Assembly: GCA_020633435.1 (NCBI GenBank)
Contig: JACKDP010000011.1
Location: 1-64,000, forward strand
Direction of reading: 5' to 3'
Length of the DNA: 64,000 bases
DNA from: Myxococcales bacterium
Lineage (GTDB): Bacteria; Myxococcota_A; Bradymonadia; UBA7976; UBA1532
Positions 26,112 to 34,261 of the stretch are shown here, in pieces. A program made the position numbers and the translations under genes. The notes below the pieces were generated by a model, which saw only the letters and a program-made list of their open reading frames with translations, did not search any database and was not told the origin of the DNA. How positions within the stretch are numbered: position 1 is the first letter of the stretch; the number at the start of each line of letters is the position of its first letter.

Positions 26112-27422
26112 ATGTTCAAGCGACACCGCCGGGCGCTGATGGAGCAGATGAAGGACGCGGTCGCCGTGTTCTTCGCCGCCCGTGAGACGCTCCGCAACAA
26201 CGACGTCCACTTCGAGTATCGGCAGGGCTCCGACTTCTTCCACCTGACGGGCTTCGAGGAGCCCGAGGCGGTGCTGGTGCTCGCGCCCCAGCGCGAGAAG
26301 GGGGACCAGACGTTCCTCTTCCTGCGCCAGCGCGATCCCGAGCGCGAGGTCTGGGACGGCAAGCGCCTGGGCGTCGAGGCCGCGCCGGCCGCCCTCGGCG
26401 TCGACAAGGCCTTCCCCATCGAGGAGCTGGCCGCGAAGCTGCCCGGCCTCTTGGTGGGCGCCAACCGGCTCTACCACCACCTGGGCGAGTGCGCGGAGGA
26501 CGACGCCGTCATCCTCGCGGCGGTGGCCGCGGCGAAGCGGTTTCGCAAGCGCGGGGACGACACCCCTGGCGACCTGCTCGATCCCGCCGAGCTGCTGCAC
26601 GAGCACCGCCTGCTGAAGTCGCCGGCGGCCATCGAGCGCATGCAGCGCGCCGCCACCCTCACCGCCCGCGGACACCGGCTGGGCATGGCCGTCACCCGGC
26701 CGGGCCTCTTCGAGTACCAGCTCCAGGCCGCCATGGAGTACTCCTGGCGCGTGGGCGGCGCCCGGCGCGAGGCCTACCCCTCCATCGTCGGCAGCGGCCC
26801 CAACGCCTGCGTCCTGCACTACCGCGAGAACAACCGCCGCCTGGAGCCCGGGGATCTCGTCCTCGTCGACGCCGGCTGCGAGTTCGACTACCACGCCAGC
26901 GACGTGACGCGGACCTGGCCCGTGAACGGGCGGTTCAGCGACCCCCAGCGCGCCATCTACGAGGTCGTCCTGGCCTCCCAGCTCGCCGCCATCGAGCACT
27001 GCCGCGCCGGGCACCCCTTCGACGCCGTGCACCAGGTGGCCGTGCGCGTGCTGACCGAGGGCATGTGCGACCTGGGCCTGCTGCAGGGGCCGGTGAAGGA
27101 CCGCATCGAGGACGAGGGCTACAAGCGCTACTACATGCACCGGACCGGGCACTGGCTGGGCATGGACGTGCACGACGTCGGCCGCTACTACCTGCGCGGC
27201 ACCTCCCGGGCCCTCGAGCCGGGCATGGTCCTCACGGTGGAGCCGGGCATCTACATCGCGCCCGACGACGAGCAGGCCCCCGAGGCCTTCCGCGGCATCG
27301 GCGTGCGCATCGAGGACGACGTGCTGGTCACCGAGGGCGAGCCGGTGGTGCTGACGCACGAGGCGCCGAAGACGGTGGACGAGATCGAGGCGGTGATTGG
27401 CAGCGCGGATCTGCCGCGCTGA
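26112..27422 (+). CDS. pepP: Xaa-Pro aminopeptidase (M24B)
   Basis: ATG 26112 follows GGGGAGG; a TTG five codons earlier is less likely. The 436-residue enzyme has the N-terminal aminopeptidase-P domain (RQGSDFFHLTGFEEPEAVL near residue 40) and the pita-bread catalytic domain. Metal ligands are seen in VLVDAGCEFDYHASDVTRTWP (two Asp), HRTGHWLGMDVHDVG (His), MVLTVEPGIY (Glu) and IGVRIEDDVLV (Glu). It removes N-terminal residues ahead of proline using two Mn2+ ions in the cytoplasm. The full metal set is intact, so it should be active. A hairpin with a T-rich tail follows. Confidence 0.94.
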   Translation: MFKRHRRALMEQMKDAVAVFFAARETLRNNDVHFEYRQGSDFFHLTGFEEPEAVLVLAPQREKGDQTFLFLRQRDPEREVWDGKRLGVEAAPAALGVDKAFPIEELAAKLPGLLVGANRLYHHLGECAEDDAVILAAVAAAKRFRKRGDDTPGDLLDPAELLHEHRLLKSPAAIERMQRAATLTARGHRLGMAVTRPGLFEYQLQAAMEYSWRVGGARREAYPSIVGSGPNACVLHYRENNRRLEPGDLVLVDAGCEFDYHASDVTRTWPVNGRFSDPQRAIYEVVLASQLAAIEHCRAGHPFDAVHQVAVRVLTEGMCDLGLLQGPVKDRIEDEGYKRYYMHRTGHWLGMDVHDVGRYYLRGTSRALEPGMVLTVEPGIYIAPDDEQAPEAFRGIGVRIEDDVLVTEGEPVVLTHEAPKTVDEIEAVIGSADLPR

Positions 27423-27440
27423 CCGAGGGAGAAAGGGGGG

Positions 27441-27494
27441 CGCCGGCCTCCCAGAGGAGGGAGGGGGCCGGGAGACCGGCGTTGTCTTCCTCTT
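27441..27494 (+). terminator. Probable terminator after pepP
   Basis: CGCCGG (27441-27446) pairs with CCGGCG (27476-27481), and inside it CCTCCC pairs with GGGAGG around AGAGGA. The sequence after it, GTTGTCTTCCTCTT, is rich in T for this genome. This fits a factor-independent terminator 19 bases past pepP. Confidence 0.5.
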
Positions 27495-27592
27495 GAGCAA
27501 TGGGCGTGCCACCATGGTCTGGGCGGCCTGGCGGCGGCGGGCGCCCGAGCAGATGTGCCAGATTGTGACGAACCCGCCCATTGAGACACAAC

Positions 27593-28585
27593 ATGACCCG
27601 ATCCACCCCCCTGCCCCGCGCCTGCGCCGCCTCGGCCGGCGTCAACTTCGCGCTCGTGAAGTACTGGGGGAAGCGGGACGCGGCCTTGAACCTGCCCGCC
27701 GTGGGCAGCATCTCGCTCACCCTCGCTGGCCCGGGCACCCGCACCACCGTGGCCTTTGACGCGGCCCTCGACGCCGACCACTTCACGCTGGACGGGGTGG
27801 CGCAGGCGGACGCCGGCGTGGTGGGCGTGCTCGACGCGGTGCGCGCCGCGGCGGGCGTCGACCTGCGCGCCCGGGTCGAGAGCCAGAACACGGTGGCCAC
27901 GGCGGCCGGCCTGGCCAGCTCGGCCAGCGGCATGGCGGCGCTGGGCCTCGCGGCCTGGGGCGCGGCCGGCCTGCCCGTCGAGGCCCCGGCCACCCAGCCC
28001 GCCCTCGTCGAGATCGTGCGCCGGGGCTCGGGCTCGGCGCCGCGCTCGCTGCTCGGCGGCCTCGTCGAGCTGCGCGTCGATGACGCCTCGGTGCACCCCC
28101 TGGCCGCCGCCGACGCCTGGCCCCTGGCCATCGTCGTCGCCCGCGTCGGCCGGGGGCCCAAGAAGGTGAAGTCGCGGCCGGGCATGACGCACACGGCCGA
28201 GACGAGCCCCTACTACGCCCCCTGGATCGAGGCCCACCCGGCCGATCTGGCCGCCGCCCGGGCTGCCATCGCCGCCCGCGACCTGCCCGCCCTGGGCGCC
28301 GTGATGGAGCGCTCGACGCTGCGCATGCACGCCTGCATGTGGGCCGCCGACCCGCCGCTGCGCTACCTGCAGGGGCGCACGCTCGATCTGATGGACGCCG
28401 TGGAGGGCCTGCGCGACGCCGGCGTCGGGGCCTGGTACACGATGGACGCGGGCCCGCATGTGAAGGTGCTCTGCGCTGCCGACGACGCCCCCCGCATCGC
28501 GGCGGCCCTGGCCCAGGTGCCGGGGCTCGCGGCGGTGGACGTCTGCCACCCGGGCCCTGGCGCCCGGGCCGAGGTGCTGCCATGA
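27593..28585 (+). CDS. mvaD: Diphosphomevalonate decarboxylase
   Basis: The 330-residue GHMP-fold protein has SAGVNFALVKYWGKRD near its start, SISLTL near residue 42, TVATAAGLASSASGMAAL near 105 (the phosphate loop with Ser/Ala) and RRGSGSAPRSLLGG near 145. AETSPYYAPW, MHACMW and YTMDAGPHVKVL follow. These are signatures of mevalonate diphosphate decarboxylase, which makes isopentenyl diphosphate with ATP and releases CO2. The ATG at 27593 has no clear Shine-Dalgarno; a TTG four codons earlier is an alternative. It overlaps the phosphomevalonate kinase start by four bases. Confidence 0.92.
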   Translation: MTRSTPLPRACAASAGVNFALVKYWGKRDAALNLPAVGSISLTLAGPGTRTTVAFDAALDADHFTLDGVAQADAGVVGVLDAVRAAAGVDLRARVESQNTVATAAGLASSASGMAALGLAAWGAAGLPVEAPATQPALVEIVRRGSGSAPRSLLGGLVELRVDDASVHPLAAADAWPLAIVVARVGRGPKKVKSRPGMTHTAETSPYYAPWIEAHPADLAAARAAIAARDLPALGAVMERSTLRMHACMWAADPPLRYLQGRTLDLMDAVEGLRDAGVGAWYTMDAGPHVKVLCAADDAPRIAAALAQVPGLAAVDVCHPGPGARAEVLP

Positions 28586-29595
28586 CCACGAGCCTGCACA
28601 CCACCGCGCCCGGCAAGGTGCTGCTCTTCGGCGAGTACGCCGTCCTGGACGGGGGCCAGGCCCTCGTCGCGGCCGTCGCCCGGCGAGCCCACTGCACCGT
28701 CGAGCCCGCCGACGGGGTGGAGGTCGTCGGCACGGGGATCGGCGCCATGCGCTGGCCCCTCGATGGCCCCGACGTGCTGCCCTTCGCCCGCGCCCTCTTC
28801 GGCCTGGCCGAGCCGCCGCCCGGCCGCTACACGCTGGAGAGCGACGCCTTCAGCGAGCGCGGCGGCCGCATGAAGCTCGGCCTGGGCAGCAGCGCCGCCA
28901 CCACCGTCGCCCTCGCCGCGGCCATCCGCCAGTCCACCGACCCCGCGACGCTCTTCGGCCTCGCCCAGGCCGCCCACCGGGCCGCCCAGGGCACCGGCAG
29001 CGGCGCCGACGTGGCGGCCGTGGCCTTCGGGGGCGTCCTCGCCTACCGCTGGCACGCCGACGGGCCCCTCATCGCGGGGGATGGCGCGGCCACCGTGCGC
29101 CCCATCACCGGGGGCCGCGACCGCCTGGCGATGGCCTGGAGCGGCCGCCCGGCGAGCACGACCGCCCTCGTCGCCCGCGTGCGGGCCTTCGCCGACGCCG
29201 ATCCGCTGCGCTACCGCTACTGGATGGACCAGCTCGCCGAGGCCGCCGAGGAGGCCTGCCTCGTCTGGGCGTCGGGGGGCGATCTGACGGATCCGGCCGG
29301 GACGAGCCTGGACCTGCTCGCCGCCCTGGGCGAGGCCGCCGGCGTCGATCTGGTGCTGCCGACGCACTGGCGCCTGGACGCCCTGGCCGAGCCCCACGGC
29401 TGCCGCGTGAAGCCCACCGGCGCCGGCGGAGGCGACCTGGCCTGGATCGCCGGCCCCGACGCCGAGGCCGAGGCCCAGGCGGCCGCGGCCCTGGCGGCGG
29501 CGGGCGAGCGCATCATCTGGCTGCCCGTCGATCCGGTTGGTGCGACCCTTGCGAAGGGCGCGGGGGACGCCACGAAGACCCGAGCGACCCCATGA
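28582..29595 (+). CDS. Phosphomevalonate kinase (GHMP family)
   Basis: ATG 28582 overlaps the mvaD stop (ATGA). The 337-residue protein starts TTAPGKVLLFGEYAVLDGG, has the GHMP phosphate loop KLGLGSSAATTVALAAA near residue 95, GTGSGADVAAVAFGG near 135 and WSGRPAST near 185. It ends with KPTGAGGGDLAW near 275. The GEYAVL, GSGADVAA and SGxPAST combination points to phosphomevalonate kinase rather than mevalonate kinase, and adjacency to mvaD supports this. It phosphorylates 5-phosphomevalonate with ATP. Mevalonate kinase itself and HMG-CoA reductase are not in the window. It overlaps the next gene by four bases. Confidence 0.85.
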   Translation: MTTSLHTTAPGKVLLFGEYAVLDGGQALVAAVARRAHCTVEPADGVEVVGTGIGAMRWPLDGPDVLPFARALFGLAEPPPGRYTLESDAFSERGGRMKLGLGSSAATTVALAAAIRQSTDPATLFGLAQAAHRAAQGTGSGADVAAVAFGGVLAYRWHADGPLIAGDGAATVRPITGGRDRLAMAWSGRPASTTALVARVRAFADADPLRYRYWMDQLAEAAEEACLVWASGGDLTDPAGTSLDLLAALGEAAGVDLVLPTHWRLDALAEPHGCRVKPTGAGGGDLAWIAGPDAEAEAQAAAALAAAGERIIWLPVDPVGATLAKGAGDATKTRATP

Positions 29596-30989
29596 TCGCC
29601 GCCCTCTGCGCGCGCCTCCGCCAGCTCGGCCAGCCCGCCATGGCTGGCCACCTGGAGGCGCTGCCGCCCCCGCACCAGGCCACGCTGGCCGCCCGGCTGG
29701 CCGCCCTCGATCTGGAGCACCTCCCCGCGCTGGTGGAGCCGGCCTGCTCCGCCCCGGCGCCGCCCCCCGACGCCGCGGGGCTCGAGCCCCCCGTCGCCGT
29801 CCCCGCGGCCGGCGGCCCCGACGCCGCCCGCGCCCGCGCCCTCGGCGCCGACCTCCTCGCCCGCGGGCAGGTGGCCGCGTTCGTGGTGGCCGGCGGCCAG
29901 GGCACCCGGCTGGGCCACGACGGCCCCAAGGGCGAGTTCCCCGCGACGCCCCTCACCGAGCGCTCCCTGTTCGCCCACTTCGCCGCCCAGCTCCGCGCGA
30001 GCCGCGCCCGCACCGGCGTGGCGGCCCCGTGGTACGTGATGACGAGCCCGGACAACGACGCCCGCACCCGGGCATTTTTCAAGGAAAACAACCACTTCGG
30101 GCTCGACCCCGCGGACGTCTTCCTCTTCGAGCAGGGAGAGCTGCCGACGCTCGACGCGGCCGGGCGCCTGCTCCTGGCCGACGCCGACCGGCCCGCCACG
30201 CACCCCAACGGCCACGGCGGGGCCCTCATGGCGCTGCGCGACTCGGGGGCCCTCGACGACCTCGTGCGCCGCGGCGTCCGGCACCTCAGCTACTTCCAGG
30301 TCGACAACCCCGCCACCCGCGTCCTCGATCCCCTCTTCATCGGCCTGCACGCGCTGCCCGGCGTGTCCTCGGGCGAGATGGCCGCCAAGGTCGTCGTGAA
30401 GACGGATCCCGCCGAGCGCGTGGGCGTCTTCGGCTGCCGCGCCGGGCGCCTGGGCGTGGTGGAGTACTCCGATCTGCCCGCCGACCTGGCCCGGCGGCGG
30501 CGCGCCGACGGGGGCCTGGCCTTCTCGGCGGCCAACGTCGCGGTCCACCTGCTCAGCGTCGACTTCCTGGCCCGCGTCACCGAGGACGCCGAGCACCTGC
30601 CCCTGCACCGGGCGGTGAAGGTGGCCACCGTCTGGGACGCCGCCCGGGGCCTCGTCGATCTGCCGGGGGCCATCAAGCTGGAGCGGTTCGTCTTCGACGC
30701 CCTCGGCTGGGCGGAGGCGCCGCTGCTGCTGGAGGTGGATCGGGTGGAGGCCTTCGCCCCGATCAAGAACGCCGACGGGGTGGACTCCCCCGCCACCAGC
30801 CGGGCCCTGCTGGTGGAGCGCGCGGCCCGCTGGCTGGAGGCGGCCGGGGTGGCGGTGCCCCGCCGACCGGACGGCGCCCCCGACTGCACGGTGGAGATCC
30901 TGCCGGAGACGGCTCAGGACGCCGGCGAGCTGGCCGCCGCGCCGGGCCTGCCCACGGCCATCGCCCGCGGGGCGCGCGTCGTCATCTGA
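29592..30989 (+). CDS. UAP1-like UDP-sugar pyrophosphorylase
   Basis: The 465-residue protein belongs to the UDPGP superfamily and looks most like eukaryotic UDP-N-acetylglucosamine pyrophosphorylase (UAP1). Motifs in order: VVAGGQGTRLGHDGPKGEFP near residue 97, PNGHGGALMAL near 203, YFQVDNPATRVLDPLFIG near 237, AAKVVVKTDPAERVGVF near 264 and VVEYSDLP near 292. Then come FSAANVAVHLLS near 315, IKLERFVFD near 360 and FAPIKNADGVDSPATSRA near 390. It would join UTP and a sugar-1-phosphate. The usual bacterial enzyme for UDP-GlcNAc is GlmU, so this is a second type. Start ATG 29592 overlaps the kinase stop. It overlaps the convergent GGT gene by eight bases. Confidence 0.83.
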   Translation: MIAALCARLRQLGQPAMAGHLEALPPPHQATLAARLAALDLEHLPALVEPACSAPAPPPDAAGLEPPVAVPAAGGPDAARARALGADLLARGQVAAFVVAGGQGTRLGHDGPKGEFPATPLTERSLFAHFAAQLRASRARTGVAAPWYVMTSPDNDARTRAFFKENNHFGLDPADVFLFEQGELPTLDAAGRLLLADADRPATHPNGHGGALMALRDSGALDDLVRRGVRHLSYFQVDNPATRVLDPLFIGLHALPGVSSGEMAAKVVVKTDPAERVGVFGCRAGRLGVVEYSDLPADLARRRRADGGLAFSAANVAVHLLSVDFLARVTEDAEHLPLHRAVKVATVWDAARGLVDLPGAIKLERFVFDALGWAEAPLLLEVDRVEAFAPIKNADGVDSPATSRALLVERAARWLEAAGVAVPRRPDGAPDCTVEILPETAQDAGELAAAPGLPTAIARGARVVI

Positions 30990-32469
30990 CGCCGAACTCG
31001 CCGCTGCGGCGGTGGTCCCCCGCCCCCAGGAACCCCGCCGGCCCCACCCCCGCGACGTGCAGCCCGCCGAAGAACAGGCCCGGGGCGTCAAACGGGATGG
31101 CGCCGGGGAAGTCGGCCGCGATGTCGGCGTGGTCGGCCGGCCGCTGCACCGTCTCGTAGCGCAGGACGCCGTCCTCGAAGTGGGCGCGGGGCGCCTCCAC
31201 CATCTCCGCGGGCGGCAGGCCGTGGTCGACGGTGTAGACGATGCCGTGCAGCAGGGCCGAGCGGATGCGGCTCGACCCGCCGCTGCCCAGCACCAGCAGG
31301 CCGTCGGGCCGCTCCAGCAGCGTGGGGCAGCACATCGTCATGAGGCGATCGCCGGCGGCCAGCCGCGCGGCCGGGGGGTACACGTCGGCCTCGCCCAGAA
31401 AGTTGTTGAGGATCAAGCCAGTACGCGGCGCGATGAGGCCGGCCGTCTCGCCCAGGGACCCCGTGAAGCCGACGGCGCCGCCCTCGGCGTCCACCGTCGA
31501 CAGGTGGGTGGTGAAGCCGCTGGGCGTCGCGGCGAGCCAGGCCGCCGGGAAGCCGGGCTCGAACAGGCGGGCCTGGAAGTCGGCCCCCTTGGCGGCCTCG
31601 TTGGCGGCCATCGCCCGGGCCAGGCGGCGCAGGTGGGCCACGCCGCGCGGATCCGCCGGCAGCGGCCCCTCGGCGGCCAGGGCCTCCAGGGTGCGCAGGA
31701 GCTGCAGCCCCGCCTGGCTCGGCGGCCCGGGCACGAAGAGCGTCGCGTCGCGCCACCGGGCCGTCAGCGGCGCGCGCCAGACCGGCCGGTAGGCCGCCAG
31801 ATCCGCGGGCGTGAGCCGGCCGTCGGCGGTGGCCAGGACGTCGGCCGCGCCCTCGCCGTCGCGCAGGAAGCCGGGCCCCTCGGCGGCCAGGCGCTCGATG
31901 GTGTCGCCCAGCGCCGGCAGGCGATAGCGGTGGCCGGGCCGGGCCTCGCCGTCCTCGAAGAAGAGGCCGTCCAGCGTGGCATCCGTGCGCAGGATGGGCG
32001 CGAGCAGCCGCGCCGACCGCGTGAGGCCCACCGACTGCGCCACCCCCTCCCGGGCGGCGGCGACGGCGGGGGCCGCGAGCAGGGGCAGCGGCACCCGCCC
32101 GTGGGCGGCGTGCAGGGCCCAGATCGTCTCGGCCAGGGCGGGCACCGCCACCGAGCCGGCGCCGAAGTGGAAGATCTGGGTGTCGGGCCCGAAGTCGACG
32201 ACCACCTCGCGCGGCGCCGGGGCGGGCCGCGTCGCGGCGAGGCCGGGGACGTTGCTGAAGCCATCCAGGATGCGGGTGGTGCCGCCCACGCGGACGAGGG
32301 CCAGCCCCCCGCCCGCCAGCCCCGTCAGCAGGGGCTCGGCCACGCAGGCCATGAGCTTGGCGGCCACCGCGGCGTCGACCGCGTTGCCGCCCAGCGCGAA
32401 CGCGTGCAGGCCGGCCTCCACCGTCCGCGGGTGCCCCCCCGCGACGGCCCCGCCGCGCGCCGGGCTCAC
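30982..32469 (-). CDS. Gamma-glutamyltransferase family protein
   Basis: GTG 32469 overlaps the stop of the MauE-like gene by four bases and fixes the start. The 495-residue protein has EAGLHAFALGGNAVDAAVAAKL near residue 15, the autoprocessing and catalytic segment GFTTHLSTVDAEGGAVGFTGSLG near 340 (Thr nucleophile in TTH), and LGSGGSSRIRSAL near 410. GGT transfers or hydrolyses gamma-glutamyl groups of glutathione after cleaving itself into two chains. No signal peptide is visible with this start, whereas classic GGT is periplasmic, so it may be a cytosolic member or act on other substrates. It converges with the UAP1-like gene. Confidence 0.85.
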   Translation of the reverse strand: MSPARGGAVAGGHPRTVEAGLHAFALGGNAVDAAVAAKLMACVAEPLLTGLAGGGLALVRVGGTTRILDGFSNVPGLAATRPAPAPREVVVDFGPDTQIFHFGAGSVAVPALAETIWALHAAHGRVPLPLLAAPAVAAAREGVAQSVGLTRSARLLAPILRTDATLDGLFFEDGEARPGHRYRLPALGDTIERLAAEGPGFLRDGEGAADVLATADGRLTPADLAAYRPVWRAPLTARWRDATLFVPGPPSQAGLQLLRTLEALAAEGPLPADPRGVAHLRRLARAMAANEAAKGADFQARLFEPGFPAAWLAATPSGFTTHLSTVDAEGGAVGFTGSLGETAGLIAPRTGLILNNFLGEADVYPPAARLAAGDRLMTMCCPTLLERPDGLLVLGSGGSSRIRSALLHGIVYTVDHGLPPAEMVEAPRAHFEDGVLRYETVQRPADHADIAADFPGAIPFDAPGLFFGGLHVAGVGPAGFLGAGDHRRSGEFGVR

Positions 32470-32918
32470 GCCTCCTCGTCGGAGTGCACGGGGCAGCTCG
32501 ACTCCAGCTCCACCGGTCCCCCGCGCACGAGCAGCCAGAAGAGCAGGCTCAGGGCCACCATGACGCCGTCCTCGATGACCGTCGTCCAGGTGAGCGGGCG
32601 CGGGAAGAACACGCCGAAGCAGCCGCAGTTGGGCACGTCGATGCCGCGCAGCAAGGCCAGGGACGTCCAGCCGGCGTAGCCGATGTGCAGCGCCGCGCTG
32701 GCGAGGGCCGCGGCCCGCAGCCGCTTGCCCAGCATCAGCCACAGCACCATGAACCACTCGATGCCCACGATGCTCAGCGCGACGGGCCGCCAGGCCTCCT
32801 CGGGGAGGACCTGGTAGCTGCCGACGATCTCGACGAAGCCCGGCACGTCCAGGGTCTTGCCCAGGGCCGTGGCCAGCAGGACGAGCCCGATCAGGGCCCT
32901 GGGGACATGCCGCAACAC
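32466..32918 (-). CDS. MauE/DoxX-like membrane protein
   Basis: GTG 32918 follows GGAGGAAGCGAGC. The 150-residue protein has four hydrophobic segments (about residues 5-20, 45-65, 70-90 and 110-135) and the motif NCGCFGVFF near residue 97. The paired cysteines in CGCFG and the four-helix layout match MauE/DoxX-type membrane proteins, some of which help make disulphides or pass reducing power. A final SSCPVH adds one more Cys. Coupling to a gamma-glutamyltransferase hints at thiol or glutathione chemistry, which is inference. It is divergent from the lipocalin gene with only 56 bases between. Confidence 0.75.
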   Translation of the reverse strand: MLRHVPRALIGLVLLATALGKTLDVPGFVEIVGSYQVLPEEAWRPVALSIVGIEWFMVLWLMLGKRLRAAALASAALHIGYAGWTSLALLRGIDVPNCGCFGVFFPRPLTWTTVIEDGVMVALSLLFWLLVRGGPVELESSCPVHSDEEA

Positions 32919-32974
32919 GCTCGCTTCCTCCGCACCACCGCCGCACCATGATACACTCGCCGCCGGGAGAGGCC

Positions 32975-33478
32975 ATGCGCGTGATCATCCTCATCGCCCT
33001 CTGGGCCAGCGTGGCCCTCGGGGCCCCGCCGACCACCGTGCCGACGGTCGATCTCGACCGCTACATGGGCCTCTGGTTCGTCATCGCGAGCTACCCCGAG
33101 AAGGAGCACGCCGACTGCCACGGCCTGCGCGCCATCTACCGGCGCACGTCCGACGGCTTCGACATCCTGGACCTGTGCCACAAGGGCGGGCCCGACGGCC
33201 CCCCCGATCTCCTCAAGGGCAGCGCCACCACGACGGCCACCCCCGGGCAGTACAAGGCCACGTTCTACCTCGTCTTTACGGCCGACTACTGGGTCCTCGA
33301 CCTGGATCCGGCCTATGGCTGGGTGGTCGTCGGCGAGCCCAGCCGGGAGCACCTGTGGATCATGAGCCGGGTCCCGTGGCTGGCGGACGACGTGCGCAGC
33401 GGCATCCTCACGCGCCTCAAGGCGCAGGGCTACGATCCGGCGCGCCTCGTCGAGATGCCCCAGGCGAAGGCCCGATGA
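32975..33478 (+). CDS. Bacterial lipocalin (Blc-like)
   Basis: ATG 32975 follows GGGAGAGG and gives a cleavable signal peptide (hydrophobic to VALGA) rather than a lipobox. The 167-residue protein shows lipocalin signatures: VDLDRYMGLWFVIASYP (the GxW motif) near residue 30, ADYWVLDLDPAYGWVVVGEPSR near 105 and HLWIMSRVPWL near 128. Blc proteins bind lysophospholipids or fatty acids in the periplasm or at the outer membrane. Unlike E. coli Blc this one has no lipobox, so it may be soluble. Its end overlaps the next lipoprotein start by four bases. Confidence 0.9.
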   Translation: MRVIILIALWASVALGAPPTTVPTVDLDRYMGLWFVIASYPEKEHADCHGLRAIYRRTSDGFDILDLCHKGGPDGPPDLLKGSATTTATPGQYKATFYLVFTADYWVLDLDPAYGWVVVGEPSREHLWIMSRVPWLADDVRSGILTRLKAQGYDPARLVEMPQAKAR

Positions 33479-34230
33479 GCCGTCGCTGGCTGGCCATCCT
33501 GCTGCTGATCGGGGGCTGTGACGACGACGGGTCGTTCGGCTCCCCCGACGCCGCCCTCGACCAGATCGGCCAGGTCTGCGGCGGCGCCCTCTCCTGCCCC
33601 CGGGGCCTGACCTGCGTGGGCAACGAGGACGGGGCGTTCTTCTGCATGGCCCACTGCCCCACGGCCGGCGCGCTCTGCGACGACGGCACCCTCTGCCTCG
33701 ATCTGGTGGGCGAGGCCGGCGGCGCCTGCTACGTGGGCGGGCAGACGGGCGAGGGGGCGGCCTGCAACTCCACCCTGAGCTGCGCCCCCCGGCTGCGCTG
33801 CGTCGGGGGCGACGAGCGCTTCTGCCAGCGCGCCTGTGCCCCGGGCGATGACGCCGCCTGCGGCGCGGACGCCCGCTGCGTGGCGTTCGGCGAGGGCCTG
33901 GCCCGCTGCCAGGATCGCGTGGGCGCGCAGTGCAGCGCCGACGCCGACTGCGGCGACGCGACGCTGCGCTGCCAGCTCTTCAGCGCGCCCTTCGGCCCCT
34001 TCGCCAGCACCTGCACCCGCGACTGCGCGGCCGACGCGGACTGCGGCGGCGACGCCGTCTGCCTGCGCACCGCCGACGCCGGCATCTGCGGGGATGGCTG
34101 CACCCGGGACGGCCACTGCCGCACGGAGGAGGGGTTTCGGTGCGTCAACGAGGACGCCTGCGCCGGCCGCGAGGACGAGGCGACGTGCCGGTCGCTCATC
34201 GGCGCCCGGCGGGTCTGCGCCCGCTTCTGA
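33475..34230 (+). CDS. Cys-rich lipoprotein, unknown function
   Basis: ATG 33475 overlaps the lipocalin stop (ATGA). The 251-residue product has a lipoprotein signal ending LLIGGC, an Asp-rich spacer and then more than 30 cysteines in short repeats of the type CxxGLxCVG, CSADADCG and CRTEEGFRC. Such disulphide-rich lipoproteins are frequent in Myxococcota and have no assigned role. Coupling to a lipocalin suggests both act at the outer membrane, but the sequence shows no more than that. It converges with the next gene with 31 bases between. Confidence 0.8.
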   Translation: MSRRWLAILLLIGGCDDDGSFGSPDAALDQIGQVCGGALSCPRGLTCVGNEDGAFFCMAHCPTAGALCDDGTLCLDLVGEAGGACYVGGQTGEGAACNSTLSCAPRLRCVGGDERFCQRACAPGDDAACGADARCVAFGEGLARCQDRVGAQCSADADCGDATLRCQLFSAPFGPFASTCTRDCAADADCGGDAVCLRTADAGICGDGCTRDGHCRTEEGFRCVNEDACAGREDEATCRSLIGARRVCARF

Positions 34231-34261
34231 CCGCGCCTCTTTCCTGCCTGTTTTCGGACAG

